A stretch of 64,000 bases of DNA from Halieaceae bacterium (GTDB lineage Bacteria; Pseudomonadota; Gammaproteobacteria; Pseudomonadales; Halieaceae), in NCBI GenBank assembly GCA_902623175.1, contig CACNSR010000014.1:1-64000 (forward strand). The letters run 5' to 3'. How positions within the stretch are numbered: position 1 is the stretch's first letter; each line of letters opens with the position of its first letter. Made by a program: the position numbers and the translations under genes. Positions 41,744-51,369 of the stretch are shown here, one piece after another. A model generated the notes under the pieces. The model was not told the DNA's origin. It saw only the letters and a list, made by a program, of their open reading frames with translations, and did not search any database.

Positions 41744-42562
41744 GTGCCAACGAGTGTGACCAGCCCCATAATAGAAGAAGAAAACCGTCACAACGAATTG
41801 TCCCGCTGGTATCGTGATAAAGCACTGGGCCAGCGGCTGACTGACCAGTTGACCGAGGAGCTGAACGAGTCGCTCGAGCAAGTATTCGGCTACCACATGC
41901 TAGTAACCGGCACCGATATGGGGCTCGCGTTCAGCCGACTTGGCAAGACACAGCGGTTATTCAGGCTGGTAACGCAAGCCAACGCAGATCAGCCGCTCCA
42001 GGCGGTATTGGGTTCCAGTTACGAACTACCATTTGCCACTGATTCGTTGGACGCGCTGGTGCTATGTCATTCGCTCGATTCCTCATCGGTTCCCCATCAG
42101 ACACTTAGGGAATGTCAGCGGGTGTTATTACCAAACGGACACTTATTCGTGATTTCGTTTAACCCTTTCAGTGTTCGAGGGGTGATGAGGGGACTGCGCA
42201 GGTGGCTGAGCCGGGGGCGTAGGCGTACAAAGAGTGTTAGTGGTCGACGCCTGAGTGATTGGCTGTCACTACTCGGGTTCTCTCATGCGGAGCCGCGTTA
42301 TTTTGCGAGCTTTGCGCCTCTCGGCAAAGGGCGCGTGGGTCGCCTCATGGATCGATTCGACCGCTGGCTCGTGAGGATCAATGCACCGACGGGGACCGTT
42401 TATTTATTGCATGCGCGCAAGCGGGTGGCGGTGCACCCTGATTCGGGCGTCAAGGTCGAGAGGCCTCGGCTCATCTCGATCCCACTTGGTAAAACACAGG
42501 AGGGTGTGCCGGTGCCACGGCACGTCAGCCGATCCCACCAGGACGGCGCCGAAACCACCTGA
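41744..42562 (+). CDS. SAM-dependent methyltransferase-like protein next to gloB
   Basis: A 272-residue protein starting at GTG 41744, with a class I methyltransferase core of the type found between gloB and rnhA in many gammaproteobacteria. The core shows [40 protein letters not shown], and [13 protein letters not shown]. The usual glycine-rich SAM motif I is weak ([14 protein letters not shown]), as is common in this subgroup. The substrate is not known. It is translationally coupled to rnhA (TGATG). Confidence 0.82.
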   Translation: MPTSVTSPIIEEENRHNELSRWYRDKALGQRLTDQLTEELNESLEQVFGYHMLVTGTDMGLAFSRLGKTQRLFRLVTQANADQPLQAVLGSSYELPFATDSLDALVLCHSLDSSSVPHQTLRECQRVLLPNGHLFVISFNPFSVRGVMRGLRRWLSRGRRRTKSVSGRRLSDWLSLLGFSHAEPRYFASFAPLGKGRVGRLMDRFDRWLVRINAPTGTVYLLHARKRVAVHPDSGVKVERPRLISIPLGKTQEGVPVPRHVSRSHQDGAETT

Positions 42563-43008
42563 TGAAGCAAGTCCTCGCCTTTACAGACGGAGCGTGCAGT
42601 GGCAACCCGGGACCAGGGGGCTGGGGCGCGGTGTTACAGTTTGGCAATCATGAGCGAGAGCTGCATGGTGGCGCCAAAGACACCACCAACAATCGGATGG
42701 AGCTAACGGCGGCGATAGAGGCGCTAAAAGCGCTGAGCGAGCCCTGTCGGGTCAGTTTGACGACTGATTCGACCTACGTCAAAGACGGTGTCACCCAGTG
42801 GCTGACCAACTGGAAGCGCAATGGCTGGAAGACCGCTGCCAAAAAGCCGGTCAAGAACCAGGATCTATGGCAGGCATTGGATCATGAGTCGGCACGGCAT
42901 GAGATCGACTGGTGCTGGGTTAAAGGGCACAGTGGACACCCTGAAAACGAACGAGCCGACAGGCTGGCTAACCTCGGCATGGACGCGGTGAGAGACTCCG
43001 ATGGATAG
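42562..43008 (+). CDS. rnhA: Ribonuclease HI
   Basis: A 148-residue RNase H that removes RNA from RNA-DNA hybrids. [19 protein letters not shown] holds the first Asp, [13 protein letters not shown] the Glu, [10 protein letters not shown] the second Asp, and [15 protein letters not shown] the His and last Asp. It overlaps dnaQ by 8 bp, a pairing conserved in gammaproteobacteria. Confidence 0.97.
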   Translation: MKQVLAFTDGACSGNPGPGGWGAVLQFGNHERELHGGAKDTTNNRMELTAAIEALKALSEPCRVSLTTDSTYVKDGVTQWLTNWKRNGWKTAAKKPVKNQDLWQALDHESARHEIDWCWVKGHSGHPENERADRLANLGMDAVRDSDG

Positions 43009-43732
43009 ACGCCAGGTCGTACTCGACACGGAAACTACTGGGCTTGAAGTCAACCAGGGGCATCGCATTATCGAGATTGGCTGCGTTGAGCTGATCAACC
43101 GGCGCATCACCGGCCGCCACTACCATCAATACATCCAGCCCGAGCGGGATATCGATGCCGGCGCGCTGGAAGTGCACGGCATCACTCAGGAGTTTTTGGC
43201 TGGCAAACCGATCTTTAGTGAGATCGCAGAGGAGTTTCTCGAGTTCGTGCGTGGGGCGGAGCTGGTGATTCATAACGCGCCCTTTGATGTGGGCTTTATC
43301 GACGCCGAACTGGATCGACTCGAGCCCCGAGTTGGCGCGCTAGACAGTGTCTGCAGTGTGATAGATACGCTGCAGATGGCACGGCACAAGCACCCGGGGC
43401 AGCGGAATAATCTCGACGCCCTGTGTCAGCGATACGAGATCGATAATACCAGTCGAACGCTCCATGGCGCTTTGCTGGATGCCGAAATACTGGCAGAGGT
43501 CTACCTCGCCATGACAGGCGGTCAGGCCTCGCTGGGTCTGGGCGCAGACAGCAGTGATACGTCCACTGAACGATCCGGCCCCGACGGTGGCATCCGGCGC
43601 TTACCTGCAGATAGGGCACCGCTTGCCGTGCTGAGGGCAAACCCCGAGGAGACAGAGCGGCACGAGGCCAAGCTTCGGGAGCTCGACCGCAGTGCGGGTG
43701 AGGCGCTATGGCGGAGATCATCCCGCCACTAA
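43001..43732 (+). CDS. dnaQ: DNA polymerase III epsilon subunit (proofreading exonuclease)
   Basis: A 243-residue 3'-5' exonuclease of the DEDDh type: Exo [10 protein letters not shown], Exo [16 protein letters not shown], Exo [18 protein letters not shown]. The C-terminal tail (~180-243), rich in charged residues, would contact the polymerase alpha subunit. The stop falls next to that of the convergent nhaB. Confidence 0.96.
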   Translation: MDRRQVVLDTETTGLEVNQGHRIIEIGCVELINRRITGRHYHQYIQPERDIDAGALEVHGITQEFLAGKPIFSEIAEEFLEFVRGAELVIHNAPFDVGFIDAELDRLEPRVGALDSVCSVIDTLQMARHKHPGQRNNLDALCQRYEIDNTSRTLHGALLDAEILAEVYLAMTGGQASLGLGADSSDTSTERSGPDGGIRRLPADRAPLAVLRANPEETERHEAKLRELDRSAGEALWRRSSRH

Positions 43733-43733
43733 G

Positions 43734-45239
43734 TCAGAGGTTGACGACAACCGCTGCCAGACCCACAGACGTCAAAACGATCGTGTAGGGCAGGGCCATC
43801 AGCACCATCTTGCCGTAAGACAACCGAATCAATGGCGCCAGCGCCGAGGTCAGTAGGAACAGAAAGGCCGCCTGGCCGTTCGGCGTTGCAACAGAGGGCA
43901 GATTGGTGCCGGTATTAATCGCAATCGCGAGCCGGTCAAACTCGGCCCGATCAATCTCTCCGGCTTTAAGAGCAGCGTCAATCTCAGAGATGTATACCGT
44001 CGCAACAAACACGTTATCCGAGATCGCCGACAAGATGCCGTTGGCCAGGAAGAACATGGCGGGGCGGACCTCACTGGACATCGCCAGCACCGACTCGATA
44101 ACTGGTGTGAACAGGTGCTGTTCATGGATCACTGCAACGATCGCGAAGAACACGACAAGGAGTGCGGTGAAGGGTAGCGCCTCCTGAAAGGCGTGCCCAA
44201 TCTCGTGCTCATCGGTAATTCCGTTGAATGCGGTTAGTAGCACGATCACGAGCAAACCAATCAAGCCTACCGCCGCGAGGTGAAAGGCAAGTGCAAACAC
44301 CAGAATAACGGCTGTGATCGCCTGAATCTGTAGCTTAGCTCTAGAGCGCGCAGTGGCTGCAGCCTGCTGGCCCTTGTCGAAGCGGGTTAGCACCTCGCGG
44401 ACTTTATCGGGCATTAGTGCGCCATAGCCGAACCAGCCTGTAACCTCCAGCAAGACACACGTAATCAGGCCACAGGCTAATACCGGCATCGTAATCGGTG
44501 CCATGTAGAGGAAGAAGGTCTGAAAATCCCAGCCCGCAACGGTTGCAATTAACAGGTTCTGGGGTTCCCCCACCAAGGTGCAGACACCACCCAGCGCGGT
44601 ACCTACCGCGCCATGCATCAGCAAGCTGCGCAGAAATGCCCGGAATGCCTCGAGGTCAGCTTGCGAGTCAGCCTGCACGGCGGTGTCCCGGGTGTGGTCA
44701 TGAGCCTTGTCTGTGACGTCCATGCCCGACGCGACACGGTGAAATACAGCGTAGAAACCTACCCCCACGCTGATCAAAACCGCGGTGACGGTCAATGCAT
44801 CAAGAAAAGCCGACAATACGGCAGATACAATTGAGAACAAAAACGCCAGTAGTTTTTTTGATCGCACATTGAGCAAGATTTTGGTGAATACAAAGAGGAG
44901 CAGATCCTTCATGAAGTAGATGCCTGCCACCATGAACATCAGCAACAGGATGACCTCAAAGTTGGCCTCTGCCTCGTGGAAAACACTGTGGGGATCGGCC
45001 AACCCCAGCAGTATGCCCTCAATAGCGAGTAGCCCGCCCGGCTGGAGCGGATAACAGCGCAGGGCCAGTGCCAGGGTAAAAATAAATTCGGCGATGAGTG
45101 CCCAGCCTGTGACGACAGGGCCCGCAACCATCAGCAGGAGGGGGTTGATGACAATGAACCCGATGATAGTTTGCTTGTACCAGCTCGGGGATTCGCCGAG
45201 GAAGTTACTCCAAAAGGCGTTAAGAGAAGAGTCACTCAT
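43734..45239 (-). CDS. nhaB: Na+/H+ antiporter NhaB
   Basis: A 501-residue multi-spanning membrane protein. The N-terminal [20 protein letters not shown] and the [10 protein letters not shown]-like C-terminal helix match NhaB, as do [15 protein letters not shown] and [20 protein letters not shown]. It exports sodium in exchange for protons, which fits a marine or saline habitat. Confidence 0.94.
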   Translation of the reverse strand: MSDSSLNAFWSNFLGESPSWYKQTIIGFIVINPLLLMVAGPVVTGWALIAEFIFTLALALRCYPLQPGGLLAIEGILLGLADPHSVFHEAEANFEVILLLMFMVAGIYFMKDLLLFVFTKILLNVRSKKLLAFLFSIVSAVLSAFLDALTVTAVLISVGVGFYAVFHRVASGMDVTDKAHDHTRDTAVQADSQADLEAFRAFLRSLLMHGAVGTALGGVCTLVGEPQNLLIATVAGWDFQTFFLYMAPITMPVLACGLITCVLLEVTGWFGYGALMPDKVREVLTRFDKGQQAAATARSRAKLQIQAITAVILVFALAFHLAAVGLIGLLVIVLLTAFNGITDEHEIGHAFQEALPFTALLVVFFAIVAVIHEQHLFTPVIESVLAMSSEVRPAMFFLANGILSAISDNVFVATVYISEIDAALKAGEIDRAEFDRLAIAINTGTNLPSVATPNGQAAFLFLLTSALAPLIRLSYGKMVLMALPYTIVLTSVGLAAVVVNL

Positions 45240-45518
45240 AGTGGATAATCCATGTCGTTGTTATCACTCATCGTCGTGCCACCAGGTGCACACCTGCGGC
45301 ATGGCTGACTGCTGCTGATGCCCTGGGACCTCTTAGCGTGGCCAGACGTTGGCGCTGCATAGCGGTTTTAAGGCTGCAGAGTATACGGGGGATGCCCACG
45401 CTTGGTTTTTGAGAGCAAGCCTTGCAGTCACCCCGTCAAATCAATGGCTATTCCAGTCCTTGTGCTGAAGCTAGGGCCTTTCTAGACTGTCGGCCCCTGC
45501 AACAAGGAACTTCCCACT

Positions 45519-46328
45519 GTGCTCGACATTTCAGAGTTGCCCACCGAACCCCAGTCTGAGGATTGGGGGTTCGTCTTCGCAGGTCGCAACACGGTGACGT
45601 CGCTACGTGGTCAGCTCGGTTTGCCATGGCGACTCAGCGAGGTGGCAGAGCATTGGAGCGTCAGCTTCTCCAACGCGATACCCGTCGGTCGCTGGGAGGA
45701 CCGAGGCGCATGGGTATTCTCTGTGCCGGAAGACAGCATCAACCAGACGGAGCAGTTATCCGGCAATTTATACGGTTTGCTGGGCAGGGTAGAGGATTCG
45801 CTATTTCACGCGCACGGGCGGGCTTATCAGTTACTTTATTGGCGGGATACGCATCGGCACTGCGGCCGCTGCGGCGCCCTGACCCGCGCCATCGAGGATG
45901 GTAGAGCCGTGCTCTGTGATAGCTGTTCTTTGCGGGTCTATCCGCGCGTGTCGCCCTGCGTCATAGTACTGGTAAATAAAGGTGACAAGTTGCTGCTGGC
46001 AGCCGCCGCAGGATTCCAAAAGCGCTTTTACAGCACTCTGGCGGGGTTCATGGAGCCGGGAGAGACCTGTGAGGACGCAGTGATTCGGGAAGTTCGCGAG
46101 GAGGTCGGCATCGAGGTCGGCAACGTGCGCTACTTCTCCTCGCAGCCATGGCCCTTTCCCAGTCAGGTGATGCTGGGTTTCTTTGCTGAATGGCAGTCTG
46201 GCGATCTCGTATTGAATCCCGATGAAATCGAGGATGCCGATTGGTTTGATATCAGTGCGATGCCGCCCACACCACCGAATGCCTCTATTTCGGGGCAACT
46301 CATCTCCCACTTCATTGAGAGCCTTTAA
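45519..46328 (+). CDS. nudC: NADH pyrophosphatase / NAD-cap hydrolase
   Basis: A 269-residue Nudix hydrolase. A zinc ribbon (HCGRCGALTRAIEDGRAVLCDSC) precedes the Nudix box GFMEPGETCEDAV...REVREEVGIE, followed by the NudC hallmark SQPWPFPSQVMLGF. It hydrolyses NADH and removes NAD caps from RNA. GTG 45519 has AAGGAA eight bases upstream. It is divergent from nhaB across a 279-bp gap. Confidence 0.95.
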   Translation: MLDISELPTEPQSEDWGFVFAGRNTVTSLRGQLGLPWRLSEVAEHWSVSFSNAIPVGRWEDRGAWVFSVPEDSINQTEQLSGNLYGLLGRVEDSLFHAHGRAYQLLYWRDTHRHCGRCGALTRAIEDGRAVLCDSCSLRVYPRVSPCVIVLVNKGDKLLLAAAAGFQKRFYSTLAGFMEPGETCEDAVIREVREEVGIEVGNVRYFSSQPWPFPSQVMLGFFAEWQSGDLVLNPDEIEDADWFDISAMPPTPPNASISGQLISHFIESL

Positions 46329-46333
46329 ACGTT

Positions 46334-47392
46334 ATGGATTTTATTCTCGATATTGCCGAGTTTCTGCTTCAAGCCATTATTTTGCTGGGGGTGTTCCTTG
46401 TCGCTTTTGCAGGCGTCATGGCGCTCAGTCAGCGCAAGCGTGGGGCCGGAGAAGACGGCACGGTAGAAGCGCGTTCGCTAAATGAGCGTTTTGAAATGCA
46501 TGAGGAAGCAGTGCGTGCCGTAACCGAGGATCCGTTGGAGAGCAAAGCTCGCGGCAAGGACCTTAAGAAAGAGAAAAAGGCGAAGCGCAAAGCGATCAAA
46601 CAAGCCTTGAAGGCGGAGGATGATGAACAGCCCCGCCGCCCTCGTGTCTTCGTGCTCGATTTTGACGGTGATATGCAAGCCAGCCAGGTCGATCAGTTGC
46701 GCGAGGAGGTATCCGCGATATTACCGGTGGTGCGGGAGACGGATAAGGTCCTGCTGCGTCTAGAGAGTGGTGGGGGAGTGGTTCATGGTTATGGCCTTGC
46801 CGCCAGTCAGCTTATGCGCATCAAGGACGCGGGAATTACGCTGACGGTGTCGGTGGACAAAGTGGCCGCCAGCGGCGGTTACATGATGGCTTGCGTGGGT
46901 GACGAGATCATCGCTGCGCCGTTTGCCATCCTTGGTTCTATTGGGGTGGTCGCGCAGCTGCCGAACTTTCATCGGTTACTCAAAAAGAATGACATCGATT
47001 TCGAGATGCACACCGCGGGAGAGTACAAACGGACCCTCACGGTATTTGGCGAAAATACCGACAAGGCCAGAGAGAAGTTCCAGGCTGACATTGACGACAT
47101 CCACGTGCTCTTCAAAGACTTTGTCTCGAGCAACCGACCGGTCGTAGCTATTGACGAGGTCGGCACCGGGGAGTTTTGGTTCGGGCAGCGGGCGCTGGAG
47201 AAAAACCTTGCGGATCGGTTGTGTACCTCCGACGGCTTTTTAGTAGAGCACCTTGAAGGCTACGATCTTATCGAAGTGCGCTATCGCGCCAGGCGCAGTT
47301 GGCAGGAAAAACTGAGTATGGCAGCGGAGATGGCGGTGGAGCGGGGTTTTCGCCGCTTGCTCAAGTCAGATCGGGATCAGCAGTTTCTCTAA
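46334..47392 (+). CDS. sohB: Inner-membrane protease SohB (S49 family)
   Basis: A 352-residue protein with one N-terminal membrane segment (~8-31), a Lys/Glu-rich linker and an S49 signal-peptide-peptidase domain. The nucleophile is in KVAASGGYMMACVGDEI and the general-base lysine in AGEYKRTLTVFG. It lies 5 bp after nudC, so the two are probably cotranscribed. The 3' end overlaps the convergent SulP gene by 32 bp. Confidence 0.93.
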   Translation: MDFILDIAEFLLQAIILLGVFLVAFAGVMALSQRKRGAGEDGTVEARSLNERFEMHEEAVRAVTEDPLESKARGKDLKKEKKAKRKAIKQALKAEDDEQPRRPRVFVLDFDGDMQASQVDQLREEVSAILPVVRETDKVLLRLESGGGVVHGYGLAASQLMRIKDAGITLTVSVDKVAASGGYMMACVGDEIIAAPFAILGSIGVVAQLPNFHRLLKKNDIDFEMHTAGEYKRTLTVFGENTDKAREKFQADIDDIHVLFKDFVSSNRPVVAIDEVGTGEFWFGQRALEKNLADRLCTSDGFLVEHLEGYDLIEVRYRARRSWQEKLSMAAEMAVERGFRRLLKSDRDQQFL

Positions 47393-49094
47393 TGCGCAGC
47401 GCCATGACCGCGTTGTGGTGAGACAGAAAAATCTCGCCACTCAGGTGATTTAGAAAATCGCTTCGCTGTAGCGCGTCCATCACTGGGCCTTTCACCTCGC
47501 TGAGGTGTAATGCAACGTCGTTCTCTTTCAGGCGAATATTGACCTCCTCGAGCGCCTCCAGAGCGCTGAGGTCAATCGCGTTCACGGCCGGACACATCAA
47601 AATGACATGCATGAGATCCTCTCGCAGCGCCACCTGCGAAAACACCATGTCTTCGAGATAAGCAGCGTTGGCGAAATACAGCGATTCATCAATTCTCATC
47701 GACAGGATATGCGGGTCGGTCACCACATCGTGCCGATCTACGTTTCGATAGTGCTCAGAACCCGGCACCTGACCGACTACCGCAAAGTGTGGTCTGCTGG
47801 TGTGGTAAAGATGCAGACCCACCGAGGCCCCAACGCCGGCCAACACACCCAGTTCTACACCGGCCGATAAGGTCACAGTAATCGTGATCACAATGGCCCA
47901 GAAGTCGGCGGCGCGGTAGCGGCGGGCGAGGGTGATGGTCTTAAAATCGATCAAGCTAATAACAGCGACAACAATCGTGGCCGCCAAAGCAGCCTTGGGC
48001 AGAAAATAGAGCATTGGAGTGAGAAATACCGCTGCCAGAGCAATGCCGAGTGCGGCCAACACTGATGCCATTTGGGTTTCAGCCCCTGCATCAAAATTGA
48101 CGACCGAGCGCGAGAAGCCGCCTGTGACGGGAAATCCCCCCGACAGGGCGGCCGCGGTGTTAGCGGCCCCCAATCCAATAAGCTCCTGATCAGGGTCGAT
48201 GCGCTGACGCCGCTTTGCTCCCAAGGTCTTGCCGACCGAGACCGACTCAATGAACCCGATGAGCGCAATGAGAAACGCGGGTAACGCCAACTCCTGAACT
48301 AAAGGCCAACTGATGTGGGGGGCGCTAAAAGCAGGGAGGCCACTCGGGATATGCCCGACGAGGGGCACTCCCGCATCCTCAAAACTCATCGCTGCAGAGA
48401 GTGGTATCAACACCGCCATGACTAATACCGGCGCAGACCGAATGATCAACTCGGCGGGGCGCCCCCGCAGGCCAATGACCGAGATCCAGTCGCCTAGCCG
48501 ATACCGCGCAAGCAGCAGGAAACTAACTGATCCCGCCCCGACGGCAACGGTCAGGCCATGCGCGTCCAGTTGCTGCGTGAGGAGGTCGTAGCCAAGCGAG
48601 GGGAGGGTGGCGCCCTCGAGCGTGATACCGAGCAAGGGGCCCAGTTGCCCCAACGCGATGATGACGGCCGAGGCCGTAATGAATCCCGATACCACTGGAT
48701 GAGAGAGAAAGTGAGATATGAATCCAAATTTTAGTAGTCCCATTGCGATTAGCATCAAGCCGCCGAGTAGGGCTAGGAGGGTTGCCGCACTCGCATAGTC
48801 CACTACCCCCTGCGATGCGACTGCGCCTACCGCTGACGCGGTCATCAGTGATGCAACCGCGACAGGGCCTACCGAGAGGGTTCGACTGCTGCCGAAAAGT
48901 GCGTAGGCGATCAGCGGCAGGATCGACGCATATAAACCCATTTCGGCAGGCAGCCCCGCCAATAGCGCGTAGGCCAGCGACTGGGGGATCAACATGACGG
49001 TCACGATGACAGCTGCCAGGCCGTCATTGATGAGCGTCTCCCGGTTGTAACCTCGGAGCCACTCGAGTGCTGCTAACGCCCGGTCAGGCCTCAT
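47361..49094 (-). CDS. SulP-family anion transporter with STAS domain
   Basis: A 577-residue transporter with about 12-14 membrane segments: VTVMLIPQSLAYALLAGLP is the SulP signature. A C-terminal STAS domain follows (~440-560). The family moves sulfate, bicarbonate or other anions. It lies 81 bp downstream, same strand, of the broken persulfide-dioxygenase-like gene; that pairing suggests a sulfur oxyanion as substrate, but this is inference. Confidence 0.9.
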   Translation of the reverse strand: MRPDRALAALEWLRGYNRETLINDGLAAVIVTVMLIPQSLAYALLAGLPAEMGLYASILPLIAYALFGSSRTLSVGPVAVASLMTASAVGAVASQGVVDYASAATLLALLGGLMLIAMGLLKFGFISHFLSHPVVSGFITASAVIIALGQLGPLLGITLEGATLPSLGYDLLTQQLDAHGLTVAVGAGSVSFLLLARYRLGDWISVIGLRGRPAELIIRSAPVLVMAVLIPLSAAMSFEDAGVPLVGHIPSGLPAFSAPHISWPLVQELALPAFLIALIGFIESVSVGKTLGAKRRQRIDPDQELIGLGAANTAAALSGGFPVTGGFSRSVVNFDAGAETQMASVLAALGIALAAVFLTPMLYFLPKAALAATIVVAVISLIDFKTITLARRYRAADFWAIVITITVTLSAGVELGVLAGVGASVGLHLYHTSRPHFAVVGQVPGSEHYRNVDRHDVVTDPHILSMRIDESLYFANAAYLEDMVFSQVALREDLMHVILMCPAVNAIDLSALEALEEVNIRLKENDVALHLSEVKGPVMDALQRSDFLNHLSGEIFLSHHNAVMALRIRETADPDLT

Positions 49095-49175
49095 CAGTCA
49101 TCACTCTTGCCTCGAACCTCGCCCGATGCGCGGAGTAGAGGCATCGTGAAGGCGGCAGGTCGCAGTCTGGGGCTC

Positions 49176-50059
49176 TCATTCTTCGCTAGCGAAGCGATCC
49201 AGTGCGGCAGCACCGCAGGCATTGACCGGTAACTGTAGAAACAGCCTGCCTGCGGCGTCGATCGACGGCAGATTCCCGGCCTGCATATTGACCTGCAAAG
49301 AGGGCAGTATGAGCGTCGGCATCTCGCGATCCGCGCCCCTGGCTCCTCGCATCGCCACGAACTCATCCGCCGAAATGCCAGCCCAACGTGGATGTTATGA
49401 GCCCGCTGCTCGACAACTGTCGACTCGAATGCAAGATCGCGGGCCCCCAGTTGATAGTCATGGCAGACAAAAACCTGGGTGTTGTCAGGCAACGCCAGCA
49501 GGCGCTGACAGCACTCATAAAAGTGATTTCGCATAACCACCAGCGAAGTCACACCGGGCGGTGCCTGCGTCGGGCATAAACAACGTGTCAGCGACAAACT
49601 GGGCGTCACCAATCAGATAAGCCATGCAAGCAGGTGTGTGGCCAGACACATGGAACGCAAGCACTTCGAGGTCGCCAAGCTCGAAGGCATCGCGGTCTGA
49701 CAACATAAGATCAAACTGGCTTCCGTCCCTGCGAAAGCCATCACCCTCGGCGAATATCGTCGCGAAGGTCTCTGGTACCGTGGTGATCAGCGCGCCAATC
49801 ATTATTTTCCGCCGAGCTGCTCTTGAATATACGGGGCACTGGAAAGGTGGTCGGCGTGGATGTGGGTTTCGAGGATGTATAGCAGGCTGAGAACACGGTT
49901 CCTAACGACCTCGTCTGCAGATCGCGTGCCGAGGCTGCCCGACGCGTAATCAAGGTTGAGCACAGGGTCGACGATGGTGGCTAACCCGCTGTTAGGATCA
50001 CTCACCAAATAGGTGAAGGTCGAAGGGTCCTGATCATAGAAGTACCCTACTCGTGTCAT
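49176..50059 (-). pseudogene. Persulfide-dioxygenase-like metallo-hydrolase, three frameshifts
   Basis: Four minus-strand segments in changing frames rebuild one ~295-residue metallo-beta-lactamase-fold protein of the ETHE1/Blh type. The metal site is ETHIHADHLSSAPY in segment 1. Segment 2 has VSGHTPACMAYLIGDA and DTLFMPDAGTARCDF, segment 3 ALPDNTQVFVCHDYQLGARD, and segment 4 LILPSLQVNMQAGNLP. The breaks are at an A-run (mRNA AAAA, 49805-49808, one base short), a T-run (TTTT, 49519-49522, one base long) and a G-run (GGG, 49382-49384, one base short); each single-base correction restores the family pattern. The intact enzyme would oxidise glutathione persulfide to sulfite. Three separate breaks argue for true decay. 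Confidence 0.85.
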
Positions 50060-50219
50060 GGCGTTACCGTGCGCTCGGGAGTGTGGGGTAATGTCATTAT
50101 CGGCACGGCCAGTTATTCCCAAAGAGAATATCATTATTACTTATTTTAAGCACTCTGAGTGTGAGGCGCTGTCCGTCATCAGCCCCTATAATCCGTAGCT
50201 CGAGGCCGGAGGCACATTC

Positions 50220-51269
50220 ATGTCAAAGCGTGAAACGATGCGTGCCATGTCTCTTGTCGCACACGGCGGCCCGGAGGCGCTGCTCTACAGGGCTGACATT
50301 CCCGTTCCAGAGCCTGGAACATCAGAGGTCCTGATAAAGGTGGGTGCGGCGGGCATCAACAATACCGATATCAATACACGCGTAGGTTGGTATTCCAAAG
50401 GCGACGGCGACGCTGAAGACGCCAGCTGGGGAGGGCAGGCACTCAGTTTCCCTCGGATTCAGGGCGCTGATATTTGCGGGGAAGTCATCGATATCGGAGC
50501 GGGCGCTGATAGCGAGTTGATCGGGAAGAGGGTGCTGGTGGAGCCCTGCCTGCGCGAGTCAAATGGCGAGCCTCTTGTATCCCCCTGGTATATCGGGTCC
50601 GAGTGTGACGGCGGGTTCGCTGATTATGTCACCGTGGCTGCGCGGCATGCCTATCCAATTGAAACAACCCTATCTGACGCAGAATTGGCGTCTTTTCCCT
50701 GCTCTTACTCCACAGCAGAAAACATGCTGACCCGCGCACAAGTCACTCAAAACGACACGTTGATTATTACCGGCGCATCGGGTGGTGTCGGATCAGCCGT
50801 TATACAGCTCGCAAAGGCGCGTGGTGCGCGCGTCATAGCCGTGGCAGGCGATAAAAAACAGCATCCGGTGCTCGATGCAGGCGCTGATCAGGCGCTCGTT
50901 AGGGGCAACAGCCTGGAGGCCGTGTTGGGCGAAAATTCCGTGGATGTTGTGATTGACCTCGTTGGCGGCGAGGAGTGGCCTGAGTTGCTCAATATTTTGC
51001 GGCCTTTTGGTCGTTATGCCGTCTCCGGCGCTATTGCAGGACCTATTGTTGCGCTCGACCTCAGAACACTCTATCTCAAGGATCAGCAGTTTATGGGTTG
51101 TACGGTGCTGGACGAAGGGGTCTTTTCCCGGCTCGTAGGCTTGATTGAGCGCGGTGAGGTCAAGCCCCTACTGGCTCGCTCGTTTCCTTTGGAGTCCTTG
51201 TCACAGGCACAGGCCTTCTTTCTTGAGAAGCAGTTCACAGGCAAATTAGTAATTGATATGGCGCTATGA
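50220..51269 (+). CDS. MDR-type zinc-less alcohol dehydrogenase / quinone reductase
   Basis: A 349-residue medium-chain dehydrogenase/reductase. N-terminal GroES-like domain (PVPEPGTSEVLIKVGAAGIN), a Rossmann domain with TGASGGVGSAVIQLAKARG for NAD(P)H, and the family end KQFTGKLVIDM. The Zn-structural cysteine cluster of classical alcohol dehydrogenases is not seen, which points to the quinone oxidoreductase/zinc-binding-dehydrogenase-like group. GGAGG precedes ATG 50220. Substrate unknown. Confidence 0.85.
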   Translation: MSKRETMRAMSLVAHGGPEALLYRADIPVPEPGTSEVLIKVGAAGINNTDINTRVGWYSKGDGDAEDASWGGQALSFPRIQGADICGEVIDIGAGADSELIGKRVLVEPCLRESNGEPLVSPWYIGSECDGGFADYVTVAARHAYPIETTLSDAELASFPCSYSTAENMLTRAQVTQNDTLIITGASGGVGSAVIQLAKARGARVIAVAGDKKQHPVLDAGADQALVRGNSLEAVLGENSVDVVIDLVGGEEWPELLNILRPFGRYAVSGAIAGPIVALDLRTLYLKDQQFMGCTVLDEGVFSRLVGLIERGEVKPLLARSFPLESLSQAQAFFLEKQFTGKLVIDMAL

Positions 51270-51324
51270 TGAGATGTCATGCGACGATTTTTACCTCCCA
51301 ACACCAGCAGGGGTTGTGTCATAA

Positions 51325-51359
51325 CTTCCTTAAATGTATATTTACGTCAGTTAAGGAGG
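51325..51359 (+). promoter_or_regulatory. Hairpin sequestering the recombinase Shine-Dalgarno
   Basis: CTTCCTTAA at 51325-51333 pairs with TTAAGGAGG at 51351-51359: 8 Watson-Crick pairs and one G-U across a 17-nt AT-rich loop. The right arm is the entire ribosome-binding site of the tyrosine recombinase, so the fold would block translation until it is melted or unfolded. A small inner pairing GTA-tatt-TAC lies within the loop. Confidence 0.6.
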
Positions 51360-51369
51360 CCGTTATGGG

